NCBI RefSeq assembly: GCF_019891545.1
Contig: NZ_JAHDIU010000003.1
Span: 186,001 to 250,000, forward strand
Reading direction: 5' to 3'
DNA: 64,000 nucleotides
DNA from: Flavobacterium coralii
Lineage (GTDB): Bacteria > Bacteroidota > Bacteroidia > Flavobacteriales > Flavobacteriaceae
Shown here piece by piece: positions 56,524 through 63,998 of this stretch. Every line of letters begins with the position of its first letter. Within the stretch, counting starts at the first letter, position 1. The notes beneath the pieces are model-generated. The model saw only the letters and a program-made list of their open reading frames with translations. It did not search any database and was not told where the DNA came from. Both the position numbers and the translations under genes were made by a program.

Positions 56524-56531
56524 CAAATGTA
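56524..56531 (-). promoter_or_regulatory. -7 promoter element of metK
   Basis: The minus strand reads TACATTTG (TAnnTTTG) just upstream of the riboswitch-like leader, 126 bases before the metK ATG. Confidence 0.6.
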
Positions 56532-56597
56532 TGAAAGGTATTTGGAATATGAAAAATATGCAGCCTGATTTAAGAAACGTACTTAAAACAGATGTAT

Positions 56598-56605
56598 TAT
56601 ATTTG
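56598..56605 (+). promoter_or_regulatory. -7 promoter element of the YD-repeat gene
   Basis: TATATTTG, 20 bases before the ATG at 56626. Confidence 0.55.
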
Positions 56606-56625
56606 ACGGATACCAACTTTAAAAT

Positions 56626-57798
56626 ATGACAAGTTTTAAATACTTCTGCCGACTATTCCCTTTATTACTGGTTCCTGTTACAATGGCAAGCCAGATTCGA
56701 ACTTCCCTTTCGCTTGAGGGATATGGAAGAGTAGATATAGATTTGTTCGGTAAAGTAAAAGAGTTTAAGGTTGAAGTTCACCGAAAGCCCAGCGGACCTA
56801 TGGAGAGCAGAACCTATCTTTTTGATGAACACGGAGAACCCCTTGATATTTTAGAAACTACACAGGGACTAAATGCTTTTAGAATGAGTCTCGAAGGGAA
56901 GAAGTATCACTATATCTTTAAAAATGGAAAGTTACTATCTGCTCTGAATGTGGGCCCGGAGAAAGATGGTGAGGTTTTTTCGTATGACTCTTCCGGAAAC
57001 AGGGTTCTTGAAAAGCATTATATGTCGGGTATTTTGGTTAAAGAAATCATTTCGGGTTATTACGCATCCGGCAGGATTAAAAGTGTAATTGAGTACTTGT
57101 ATAGTGGTTTTAGCGACTATGACGAAAAAACTGAAAAGGATAAAGATAACTATAGGAATGAGTCAAAAGAATATAGTTATGACGATGCAGGTAATCTTAT
57201 TTTAGTATATACAAAAAATTACAGGAAGAGTTTTAGAGAAGAAGAAATATTCAGGTACGACAGCCTGAATAATTTGGTGGAGGAAGGTCGTTGTTACATA
57301 CCTAAAGAGCTGGATACTTGCAATTATCGCGGGCTTTTTGGATACATTTATAACGATAAAAACCAACTCATAAAAAAATTCGACTTAGCTCAATTTTCGC
57401 CTCATAATACTGACCAAATTTATGTTTATGATGAAAAAGGTAATAAAACAGAATCCATAGGTTATTATCTTTATCCAGAGAATGAACCTGAATTAGGTTA
57501 CCATTTTAAATATGAATATGATGAATATGGCAATATAATAAAAGATGTTGAAGTTGTAGGTGAATATAGAAGTTTAGGTTTTGAAAGGTACAAAACGGAG
57601 GTTACTAAATACGACGAACATCAAAATATTGTACTCAAAAAATACCTCACCGAAAATGGAGACCCGGTTAAAATTGAAACATTTGAATATCGTTATGATA
57701 AAAAGGGAAACTGGATTAAAAGCGAGCACAGAGAAGGAAAAAATTACAAAGATTTGAAGGTGACAGAGGTTACTAAGCGAAGAATAGAATATTATTAG
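56626..57798 (+). CDS. secreted YD-repeat (RHS-like) protein, 390 aa
   Basis: A signal peptide (to about residue 22) is followed by a degenerate set of YD repeats: FSYDSSGNRVLEKHY, YSYDDAGNLILVYT, FRYDSLNNLVEEG, YVYDEKGNKTES, YEYDEYGNIIKD, YRYDKKGNWIKSE. This is the carbohydrate-binding repeat of RHS and teneurin proteins. There is no RHS core signature and no variable toxin tip, so it is a short repeat-only protein. The last repeats resemble those of other Bacteroidota proteins of unknown role. It is a single gene in AT-rich DNA. Confidence 0.75.
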   Translation: MTSFKYFCRLFPLLLVPVTMASQIRTSLSLEGYGRVDIDLFGKVKEFKVEVHRKPSGPMESRTYLFDEHGEPLDILETTQGLNAFRMSLEGKKYHYIFKNGKLLSALNVGPEKDGEVFSYDSSGNRVLEKHYMSGILVKEIISGYYASGRIKSVIEYLYSGFSDYDEKTEKDKDNYRNESKEYSYDDAGNLILVYTKNYRKSFREEEIFRYDSLNNLVEEGRCYIPKELDTCNYRGLFGYIYNDKNQLIKKFDLAQFSPHNTDQIYVYDEKGNKTESIGYYLYPENEPELGYHFKYEYDEYGNIIKDVEVVGEYRSLGFERYKTEVTKYDEHQNIVLKKYLTENGDPVKIETFEYRYDKKGNWIKSEHREGKNYKDLKVTEVTKRRIEYY

Positions 57799-57900
57799 AT
57801 GAGTTCCCATAGATGGAGGTCAAATGTTAAAATTGAAAATTTATCTTGTTTTGTATTGAAATAGTTCGGAAGTTTGTTACAACAAAATACAGTTAAAAAA

Positions 57901-57975
57901 ATGAAATGTAATATTCACCAGTACTTCTGTCATACAATGTGGACTATATCCGCAGGGGGAAGTATTGTCTTGTAG
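57901..57975 (+). CDS. leader peptide 1 of a tandem attenuator (24 aa)
   Basis: ATG after an A-rich stretch. The product starts MKCNIHQYFCHTMWT and has 24 residues. Cys, His, Thr, Met and Trp codons stand five to eight codons before the segment GCAGGGGG (57952-57959), which is perfectly complementary to CCCCCTGC (58004-58011), the 5' arm of the following terminator. A ribosome stalled at those codons would leave the segment free to form the antiterminator. The upstream 100 bases (57799-57900) show no clear promoter. The ORF is short, and the call rests on this RNA logic and on the second, similar unit. Confidence 0.6.
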   Translation: MKCNIHQYFCHTMWTISAGGSIVL

Positions 57976-58000
57976 TACATATCAGCAAGCATATAATACA

Positions 58001-58032
58001 AAGCCCCCTGCACAAAGCAGGGGCTTTTTTTT
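58001..58032 (+). terminator. attenuator terminator 1
   Basis: AAGCCCCCTGC / GCAGGGGCTT stem with one bulged C and loop ACAAA, then T8. It starts 25 bases after the stop of leader peptide 1. The competing antiterminator pairing (8 bp, no bulge) is with 57952-57959. Confidence 0.88.
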
Positions 58033-58056
58033 GTTAAGGTTATTATACAATTTAAA

Positions 58057-58158
58057 ATGAACACATTTTTCGCACATAACGCTACTTACCGCTGCCATAA
58101 TACTTGTATTACATGGATGCAGCAGCAGTATATACCGTTACCAAAGCGAACAAATTAA
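58057..58158 (+). CDS. leader peptide 2 of a tandem attenuator (33 aa)
   Basis: The product starts MNTFFAHNATYRCHNTCITW and continues with Met and three Gln. Cys17, Thr19 and Met21 codons stand six to ten codons before GTTACCAAA (58137-58145), which is perfectly complementary over 9 bases to TTTGGTAAC (58189-58197), covering the end of the 5' arm and the loop of the next terminator. The arrangement repeats that of leader 1, including the 24-25-base gap from stop codon to terminator, and precedes the OsmC gene. Confidence 0.6.
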   Translation: MNTFFAHNATYRCHNTCITWMQQQYIPLPKRTN

Positions 58159-58182
58159 TTTTAGTATATAATTTAAGGTTCG

Positions 58183-58218
58183 GCCCCTTTTGGTAACACA
58201 TCCAGAAGGGGCTTTTTT
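58183..58218 (+). terminator. attenuator terminator 2
   Basis: GCCCCTTTTGG (58183-58193) pairs with CCAGAAGGGGC (58202-58212), one G-U pair, then T6. It lies 36 bases before the OsmC ATG, so it can only act on transcripts entering this gene. Confidence 0.88.
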
Positions 58219-58248
58219 AGTTTTAATCATCAGTTAATACCAATAGTT

Positions 58249-58686
58249 ATGAATGCAACACCCATAAATGTACTTGGCTACACTGGCAACAGCAGGCAGT
58301 TTGTAGTAAAAACGCTTAATACCGATTTAAGGATGAACCAAAATGCCCAATATCCGGAACTTGACGGGCCCAACCCCTATGAGTACCTGCTTGCAGGCTT
58401 TGCAGGGTGCATAAACGCACTTGGGCAGCAGGTGGCAAAAGAGCAGGGCATACCGCTGCGTTCGCTGCAAATAGAAATTACAGGTAACCTTAATGAAGCC
58501 CCTGCCAACAGGCAAAAGCCGGGCTTTAGTAAAATAGAGATCAAGCTGAAACCCGCGGCAGCCGTTTCTCAGGAAATCCTTCAAAAATGGATTGCCGAGG
58601 TACAGCAGCGCAGCCCTGCCTACAATATGCTGGTTAACAATACTCCGGTAGAACTTGTGCTGCACAGGGAGTATGCCTACGTATAA
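58249..58686 (+). CDS. OsmC family protein
   Basis: 145 residues, the usual OsmC/Ohr length and fold order: N-terminal strands, GPNPYEYLLAGFAGCINALG with the peroxidatic-type Cys54, then the long helix and C-terminal strands. The second Cys of classical OsmC/Ohr enzymes is absent (QQRSPAYNM where CPV is usual), so a normal two-Cys peroxide reduction is unlikely. In Flavobacteriaceae this type often sits with methionine-biosynthesis genes (from memory), which fits the hom-like gene and metH downstream and the attenuators upstream. Confidence 0.85.
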   Translation: MNATPINVLGYTGNSRQFVVKTLNTDLRMNQNAQYPELDGPNPYEYLLAGFAGCINALGQQVAKEQGIPLRSLQIEITGNLNEAPANRQKPGFSKIEIKLKPAAAVSQEILQKWIAEVQQRSPAYNMLVNNTPVELVLHREYAYV

Positions 58687-58743
58687 ATTAGATAAGATTA
58701 GTTGTTCATAAGTTGTTTTTTGTTTGTTTGTTTTATTTCTGAA

Positions 58744-58773
58744 GGGCTGCCACCCGGCAGCCTTTCTTTTTAA
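58744..58773 (+). terminator. intrinsic terminator after OsmC
   Basis: GGCTGCC / GGCAGCC stem with a 4-base loop, followed by TTTCTTTTT. It may be partial, because the next gene has no clear promoter of its own. Confidence 0.75.
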
Positions 58774-58785
58774 TTAGTAAAGATC

Positions 58786-59307
58786 ATGACCCAAAGGATA
58801 AATATAGTACTGTTTGGTATAGGTAATGCCGGCAGCGCCCTAATTAATAAAGTAGTAAAGAACAGGAAAGACCTTGTGCTGGAGCGCAGGCTCGATATAA
58901 GGTTCCCCATAATAACCAACAGCACCGTGGCTTTTTATGAAAAAGAGGGTGTTAATTACTCATGGGAAGCCAATTTTATACAATTCGGCATACCGTTTAA
59001 AATGGATGATGTACTCAACTTTATAAAAGCCTACAGCATGGAAAACCTGATAGCCATAGATGCTACAGCAAGCCAAGACCTGCCGGGGGAATATCTTGAT
59101 TTGCTAAGAAACGGTTTCAGTATTATATCGGTAAACGAAAAGCTTGAGACTCTGCCGGAAAGTTTTGGCAAAGGTGTAAAGTTCCTCGCCGACAGCCGCG
59201 GGCTGGAGTATGTCGTACTGCCACAACAGCCGGGAGGCAAGAAAGCAATAGCGGAGAAGTTGTTTGAGAGTGTTATCAGTATTGCGGAGAAAGAGAAAGT
59301 TATCTGA
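58786..59307 (+). CDS. homoserine dehydrogenase-like NAD(P)-binding domain protein (173 aa)
   Basis: A Rossmann fold with GIGNAGSALI near the N-terminus and the DATASQDLPGEYLDLLRNGF, SIISVNEK region typical of homoserine dehydrogenase. The protein stops before the catalytic/homoserine-binding domain, so it cannot be a complete enzyme (usually 350 residues or more). It may be a remnant, a regulatory protein or a subunit. No frameshifted continuation is seen before the SAM-I riboswitch 92 bases downstream. Its place between OsmC and metH supports a methionine-pathway origin. Confidence 0.65.
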   Translation: MTQRINIVLFGIGNAGSALINKVVKNRKDLVLERRLDIRFPIITNSTVAFYEKEGVNYSWEANFIQFGIPFKMDDVLNFIKAYSMENLIAIDATASQDLPGEYLDLLRNGFSIISVNEKLETLPESFGKGVKFLADSRGLEYVVLPQQPGGKKAIAEKLFESVISIAEKEKVI

Positions 59308-59342
59308 CTATAATATTATCCTGCATTTCTTTATTTATAAAA

Positions 59343-59374
59343 TTTGCCCGATAAAATTTTATTCCATTAATTTG
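59343..59374 (+). promoter_or_regulatory. promoter of the metH riboswitch transcript
   Basis: TTTG at 59343-59346 region and TTAATTTG at 59367-59374, 20 bases apart; the second base of the -7 differs from consensus. It would start the RNA about 18 bases before the riboswitch P1 stem. Confidence 0.5.
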
Positions 59375-59398
59375 CAGTGTTCTTATACACACTGATTA

Positions 59399-59503
59399 TG
59401 TTATCATGAAAGGCGGAGGGAATAGACCCGGTGAAGCCTTAGCAACCCTTTAATCTTTAAAGAAGGTGCTACATTCTACCACAGTAAATGCGGATAGATA
59501 ACA
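59399..59503 (+). promoter_or_regulatory. SAM-I (S-box) riboswitch upstream of metH
   Basis: P1 TGTTATC (59399-59405) pairs with GATAACA (59497-59503). Inside are the S-box conserved blocks AAAGGCGGAGGGA, GACCCGGTGAAGCC (kink-turn and pseudoknot region), TTAGCAACCC and AAGGTGCTA. It binds S-adenosylmethionine and should switch off metH when SAM is plentiful. Confidence 0.93.
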
Positions 59504-59508
59504 CAAGC

Positions 59509-59546
59509 AATATTGCCATCGGCAATATTCCTGCCCCACTTTTTTT
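59509..59546 (+). terminator. expression-platform hairpin of the SAM-I riboswitch
   Basis: Perfect stem AATATTGCC / GGCAATATT (59509-59517 with 59521-59529). The T-run (from 59539) is about ten bases further on, so it is either a weak terminator or part of a different structure. The remaining 75 bases to metH hold no further hairpin that I can see. Confidence 0.5.
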
Positions 59547-59621
59547 GATGACATAACGGTTCGTTAAGATTTGAAGTCCCAATAAGGAACTTTAAACATT
59601 AAACTTTGAACTAATATTGTT

Positions 59622-62600
59622 ATGTCAGAAATAGAAAAGGCTTTGCAAAACCGCATACTGGTGCTTGATGGCGCTATGGGCACCATGCTGCAACGCTACA
59701 AATTTACCGAAGAAGATTTTCGCGGCGGGCGCTTTAAAGATTTCCCTTATCCGCTTAAAGGCAATAACGACTTGCTGTCGCTCACGCAGCCGCACGCTAT
59801 AAAAGAAATACACCGGCTGTATTTTGAAGCCGGCGCTGATATTGCCGAAACCAACACCTTTAGTAGCACGACCATAGGCATGGCCGATTACCACATGGAA
59901 CACCTGGCATATGAGCTCAATTATGAGTCGGCGAGCCTTGCCCGCGAAGTAGCCGATGCATTTACCGCTGCCAACCCCCAAAAGCCCCGCTTTGTGGCAG
60001 GCGCTATTGGCCCAACCAACCGTACCGCGAGCATGAGCCCCGATGTAAACAACCCGGGCTTCCGCGCCATTACATTTGATGAACTGGTTACTGCTTACAA
60101 AGAGCAGGTAAGGGCACTAATAGACGGTGGCGTAGATCTACTTTTGGTAGAAACCATTTTTGATACCCTAAACGCTAAAGCCGCCCTTTTTGCCATTGAA
60201 GAAGTAAAGGAAGAGTTGGGTAAAAATATCCCAATCATGGTAAGCGGTACGATAACCGATGCATCGGGAAGAACGCTTTCAGGGCAAACCGTTGAAGCAT
60301 TCCTTATCTCAATATTGCATATCCCGTTGTTAAGTATCGGTTTTAACTGTGCACTGGGTGCCGATCAGCTAAAGCCTTACCTTAAAAGGCTGGCATTAAA
60401 TACCACGCTAAACATTTCGTCGCACCCCAACGCAGGGTTGCCAAATGCTTTTGGCGAGTATGACCAGACACCGGAGCAGATGCAACAGCTTATTAAGGAA
60501 TATCTTAATGATAACCTTGTTAATATAATTGGCGGTTGTTGCGGCACCACACCGGAGCATATCAGGCTTATTGCGGAAGCGGTAAGTTCCCCAATATCAA
60601 ATAGCATAGCTCCTCCTGTGGAGGGGTTGGGGGGGCAGGATGTCGGGTTAAAACTTTCCGGCCTTGAACCGTTATTTTTATCTTATCGTCCTTATAGTGA
60701 AACTCCCACTTCGGGGGATGAGGGGCTTGCATTTATCAACATAGGCGAGCGTACCAATGTTACCGGTTCGCGTAAGTTTTTACGCCTTATACGCGAAGAA
60801 AAATATGAGGAAGCGCTTGAAGTGGCACGTGCACAGGTAGAAGGCGGGGCACAGATTATTGATATTAATATGGACGAAGGAATGCTGGACGGCGTTCATG
60901 CAATGACTACCTTTTTGAACCTAATTGCCTCTGAACCTGATATTGCCCGCGTGCCGGTAATGATAGACAGCTCTAAATGGGAAATTATAGAAGCGGGGTT
61001 AAAGGTAACGCAGGGTAAAAGCGTAGTAAACTCCATCAGCCTTAAAGAGGGAGAGGAAGTATTTATCAGCCATGCCAAAAAAATAAAGCGTTACGGTGCC
61101 GCTGTAATTGTTATGGCGTTTGACGAAGAAGGCCAGGCCGATACCTACCAAAGACGTATTGATATCTGTAAACGCAGTTATGACATACTGGTAAACAAGG
61201 TTGGCTTCCCGCCGCAGGATATTATTTTCGACCCGAATATATTTCCGGTAGCAACCGGTATGGAGGAGCACCGCAAAAATGCCGTTGATTTTTTTAACGC
61301 TGCAAAATGGATAAGGCAACACCTGCCCTATGCACATGTTAGCGGTGGCGTAAGCAACGTGTCGTTTTCCTTTCGTGGTAACGACAGGGTAAGGGAGGCC
61401 ATGCATTCGGCTTTCCTGTACCATGCCATTCAGCATGGTATGGATATGGGTATTGTAAACCCCGAAATGTTAGAGGTTTATGATGCGATAGATAAACAGC
61501 TTTTAGAATATGTAGAAGATGTATTACTGGACAGGCGCAATGATGCTACCGAACGCTTACTGGCCTTCGCCGAAAAAATCCGCGATATGGGCTCCCCTCT
61601 CTCAGGGAAAGGAGCTGGGGGAGAGGCTGAATGGCGCACGCTACCTGTACAGGAAAGGCTTACTCATGCCCTGGTTAAAGGCATAGATGAGTTTATAGAG
61701 CAGGATGTGGAGGAAGCACGGTTACAAGCTGCAAAGCCTATTGAAGTAATAGAGGTTAACCTGATGGCGGGCATGAATGTGGTGGGCGACCTTTTTGGAA
61801 GCGGTAAAATGTTCCTGCCACAAGTAGTAAAATCGGCAAGGGTGATGAAGAAAGCTGTAGCTTATTTGCTGCCTTATATAAATCAAGCCCCCCCCGCCCC
61901 CAAAGGGGGAGCTAAAGAAAACTCAGGTCAAGTCCCTCCTTTGGAGGGGTTGGGGAGGCTTAAAAATGCTACGAATATTGACGCTTATCATTGGAAAACG
62001 GCTAACCCTGCAAATTATAAATTGCTGAAGGAGTTTTGTAAACAAATGCGTAATAAGCCTACTGAAGCTGAAAAGCTTTTATGGTACGCATTAAGCGGTA
62101 AAAAACTCGAAGGTTATAAATTCAGGAGGCAGCATATAATAGGCAATTATATAACTGATTTTATTTGCTTGAAGCAAAACCTTATTATTGAGGTAGATGG
62201 ACTAATACATCAACTACCTGATAATAAAGCTAGCGATGCAGAAAGAACAGAATGGCTGGAAGAGCAGGGATTCAAAGTTATTCGGTTTACGAATGATGAG
62301 GTTTTATCGGGTATAGATTCTGTTTTAGATAGGGTATTGACCGTAGTTACCGATAAAGCCCCCTCCGCCCCCAAAGGGGGAACTCTTGATTCCGACATTC
62401 AAGCTCCCCCTTTGGGGGCGGGGGGGGCAGGCAAAATCCTCATGGCTACTGTTAAAGGAGATGTTCATGATATCGGCAAGAATATAGTATCGGTTGTGCT
62501 GGCCTGTAATAATTTCGAGATTATAGACTTGGGCGTTATGGTTCCGCCCGAAAAGATCATAGAAACCGCTGTAAAAGAAAAAGTAGATATTATAGGGCTT

Positions 62601-63908
62601 AGTGGCCTGATAACGCCATCGCTGGACGAAATGGTGTACCTGGCCAAAGAAATGGATAAACTCAATATCAGCATACCGATGATGATAGGCGGGGCAACAA
62701 CATCGCGTGCACACACTGCGGTTAAAATTGCCCCTGAGTACCGAGAAACGGTTGTGCATGTAAACGATGCCTCGCGTGCTGTTACCGTGGCAGGAAACCT
62801 GCTTAACAAAGCAACAAGGCAGGAGTATGCCAGGGCATTAAAGGCAGAATATGATGAGTTACGTGAGGGCTATCTGGGCCGTAGCCGCGAAAAAGAGTAC
62901 CTTACTATAGAACAGGCAAGGGCAAACAAATTGCAATTGGACTGGGATAATTATACACCTGCCAAACCGAATTTTATTGGTGTTGCAACCATAAGCCCGG
63001 AGGTTGCAGACCTTATCCCTTATATTGACTGGACGCCTTTTTTCCGCACGTGGGATTTACATGGTAAATATCCCGAAATACTTAAAGATGAGGTTGTAGG
63101 CGTCCAAGCACAGTTGCTCTATGAAGATGCCCGGCAAATGCTGGACAAAATTGTAGAGGAAAAATGGCTTAAAGCAAAAGGGGTATATGGTATTTTTCCT
63201 GCCAGTCAGGTTAATGACGATGATATAGAGGTAAGCCCCCTAACCCCCAAAGGGGGAATTTCCGAACCGGACGTTAAAGCCCCTCCTTTGGAGAGGTTAG
63301 GGAGGCTTTTAACCCTCCGCCAGCAATCAGTGAAAACAAAGGACGCGCCTAACCTTGCATTGGCCGATTTTATTGCGCCAAAAGAAAGTGGCAAGCAGGA
63401 TTATATAGGTATGTTTTGCGTTACTACAGGGTTTGGTGCTGATGAAAAGGCTGCCGAATATGAAAAAGCGCATGATGATTATAATGCTATTATGGTTAAA
63501 GCGCTTGCCGACCGCCTTGCAGAAGCCTTTGCCGAATACCTGCATGAAAAAGTGCGGAAGGAAATATGGGGTTATGCCAAAGGTGAAAACCTTAGCAACG
63601 AAAGCCTGATAAAAGAAGAATATAAAGGCATACGCCCAGCGCCCGGCTATCCTGCCTGTCCTGACCATTTGGAAAAGACGACTATCTGGAAGTTGCTGGA
63701 TGCCGAACAGAATACAGGTGTAAAACTAACGGAAAGCCTCGCCATGTGGCCTGCAGCATCAGTATCGGGGTACTACTTTGCACATCCTGAAAGCAGGTAT
63801 TTCGGATTGGGAAAAATCAAGGCCGATCAGGTAGCTGATTATGCACAACGCCGCGGCATTACTATAGGGCAGGCAAACAAATGGCTGGGGCCGAATACTG
63901 CCCCTTAA
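59622..63908 (+). CDS. metH: methionine synthase (B12-dependent) with in-frame palindromic inserts and an embedded DUF559 endonuclease domain
   Basis: 1428 residues, against about 1230 in E. coli. Domains: homocysteine methyltransferase (1-323; zinc Cys243, Cys306, Cys307), pterin domain (about 370-640), B12 cap (about 665-755), cobalamin domain (about 938-1080; GDVHDIG with His949) and SAM-dependent reactivation domain (about 1090-1428). All signature residues are intact. Five linkers carry extra sequence at about residues 324-341, 352-370, 657-668, 755-937 and 1203-1229. They come from GC-rich palindromes read as PPLEGLGRL or PKGG-type peptides. The largest (183 residues) includes a complete DUF559 domain at about 794-908. 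A SAM-I riboswitch lies upstream. It makes methionine from homocysteine and methyl-tetrahydrofolate. Confidence 0.95.
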   Translation: MSEIEKALQNRILVLDGAMGTMLQRYKFTEEDFRGGRFKDFPYPLKGNNDLLSLTQPHAIKEIHRLYFEAGADIAETNTFSSTTIGMADYHMEHLAYELNYESASLAREVADAFTAANPQKPRFVAGAIGPTNRTASMSPDVNNPGFRAITFDELVTAYKEQVRALIDGGVDLLLVETIFDTLNAKAALFAIEEVKEELGKNIPIMVSGTITDASGRTLSGQTVEAFLISILHIPLLSIGFNCALGADQLKPYLKRLALNTTLNISSHPNAGLPNAFGEYDQTPEQMQQLIKEYLNDNLVNIIGGCCGTTPEHIRLIAEAVSSPISNSIAPPVEGLGGQDVGLKLSGLEPLFLSYRPYSETPTSGDEGLAFINIGERTNVTGSRKFLRLIREEKYEEALEVARAQVEGGAQIIDINMDEGMLDGVHAMTTFLNLIASEPDIARVPVMIDSSKWEIIEAGLKVTQGKSVVNSISLKEGEEVFISHAKKIKRYGAAVIVMAFDEEGQADTYQRRIDICKRSYDILVNKVGFPPQDIIFDPNIFPVATGMEEHRKNAVDFFNAAKWIRQHLPYAHVSGGVSNVSFSFRGNDRVREAMHSAFLYHAIQHGMDMGIVNPEMLEVYDAIDKQLLEYVEDVLLDRRNDATERLLAFAEKIRDMGSPLSGKGAGGEAEWRTLPVQERLTHALVKGIDEFIEQDVEEARLQAAKPIEVIEVNLMAGMNVVGDLFGSGKMFLPQVVKSARVMKKAVAYLLPYINQAPPAPKGGAKENSGQVPPLEGLGRLKNATNIDAYHWKTANPANYKLLKEFCKQMRNKPTEAEKLLWYALSGKKLEGYKFRRQHIIGNYITDFICLKQNLIIEVDGLIHQLPDNKASDAERTEWLEEQGFKVIRFTNDEVLSGIDSVLDRVLTVVTDKAPSAPKGGTLDSDIQAPPLGAGGAGKILMATVKGDVHDIGKNIVSVVLACNNFEIIDLGVMVPPEKIIETAVKEKVDIIGLSGLITPSLDEMVYLAKEMDKLNISIPMMIGGATTSRAHTAVKIAPEYRETVVHVNDASRAVTVAGNLLNKATRQEYARALKAEYDELREGYLGRSREKEYLTIEQARANKLQLDWDNYTPAKPNFIGVATISPEVADLIPYIDWTPFFRTWDLHGKYPEILKDEVVGVQAQLLYEDARQMLDKIVEEKWLKAKGVYGIFPASQVNDDDIEVSPLTPKGGISEPDVKAPPLERLGRLLTLRQQSVKTKDAPNLALADFIAPKESGKQDYIGMFCVTTGFGADEKAAEYEKAHDDYNAIMVKALADRLAEAFAEYLHEKVRKEIWGYAKGENLSNESLIKEEYKGIRPAPGYPACPDHLEKTTIWKLLDAEQNTGVKLTESLAMWPAASVSGYYFAHPESRYFGLGKIKADQVADYAQRRGITIGQANKWLGPNTAP
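60608..60639 (+). repeat. palindromic element in metH, copy 1 (B half)
   Basis: Core TCCTCCTGTGGAGGGGTTGG, followed by a G-run. It is read as APPVEGLGG in the linker after the homocysteine domain. Confidence 0.75.
60700..60728 (+). repeat. palindromic element in metH, copy 2 (degenerate half)
   Basis: AAACTCCCACTTCGGGGGAT followed by GAGGGGCTT, in the stretch just before the pterin domain (read as TPTSGDEGL). It is more diverged than the others, so it is probably older. Confidence 0.55.
61591..61628 (+). repeat. palindromic element in metH, copy 3 (half)
   Basis: CTCCCCTCTCTCAGGGAAAG followed by GAGCTGGGGGAGAGGCT. It is a sister variant with core CTCTCAGGGAAAG, read as [13 protein letters not shown] between the pterin domain and the B12 cap. 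Confidence 0.65.
61884..61962 (+). repeat. palindromic element in metH, copy 4 (complete A-spacer-B unit, 79 bp), left border of the DUF559 insert
   Basis: The A half contains CCCCCAAAGGGGGAGC, then a 20-odd-base spacer, then the B half CCCTCCTTTGGAGGGGTTGG with GGAGGCTT. The A half is the approximate reverse complement of the B half, making a long hairpin. Confidence 0.85.
61963..62353 (+). mobile_element. DUF559 (Vsr/PD-(D/E)XK-like) endonuclease domain embedded in metH
   Basis: In the metH frame this codes for [66 protein letters not shown] and [13 protein letters not shown], which is the DUF559 pattern from end to end. The family is usually a standalone protein of about 120 residues. The conserved Glu, Arg-Arg-Gln, Asp-Phe and Glu-Val-Asp-Gly are all kept, so the fold and possibly activity are intact. 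There is no separate start codon region or stop, so it is made only as part of MetH. It is bordered on both sides by complete palindromic units. Confidence 0.85.
62354..62431 (+). repeat. palindromic element in metH, copy 5 (complete unit, 78 bp), right border of the DUF559 insert
   Basis: A half with CCGCCCCCAAAGGGGGAAC, spacer with TTCCGACATTCAAG, B half CTCCCCCTTTGGGGGCGGGG. It ends where normal MetH sequence ([16 protein letters not shown]) resumes. Confidence 0.85.
63232..63310 (+). repeat. palindromic element in metH, copy 6 (complete unit, 79 bp)
   Basis: CCCCTAACCCCCAAAGGGGG, then a spacer with TTCCGAACCGGACGTTAAAG, then CCCCTCCTTTGGAGAGGTTA with GGGAGGCTTT. It is read as [15 protein letters not shown] and [10 protein letters not shown] within the reactivation domain. 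Confidence 0.85.
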
Positions 63909-63964
63909 TCCGCGGCACCGGAAACTCGTGATAAATTGGAAATAATAATAGAAAAGAAATAATA

Positions 63965-63998
63965 TAAAGCCCCTCCTTTGGAGGGGTTGGGGAGGCTC
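63965..63998 (+). repeat. palindromic element downstream of metH, copy 7 (B half at window edge)
   Basis: AAAGCCCCTCCTTTGGAGGG followed by GTTGGGGAGGCT, the cleanest copy of the B half. It begins 57 bases after the metH stop and touches the end of the window, so what follows is unknown. Confidence 0.85.

Noticed and set aside
61884-62431. Insert in metH as an intein
   Set aside because: No N-terminal Cys/Ser splice motif, no C-terminal His-Asn, and the borders are repeat sequences. DUF559 is not an intein endonuclease type.
59622-63908. metH as a pseudogene because of its insertions
   Set aside because: The frame is open throughout, inserts lie in linkers and all catalytic motifs are present.
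60608-63998. Repeats in and after metH as a CRISPR array
   Set aside because: Spacing is irregular, copies are palindromic and translated in frame, there is no set of uniform spacers and no cas genes.
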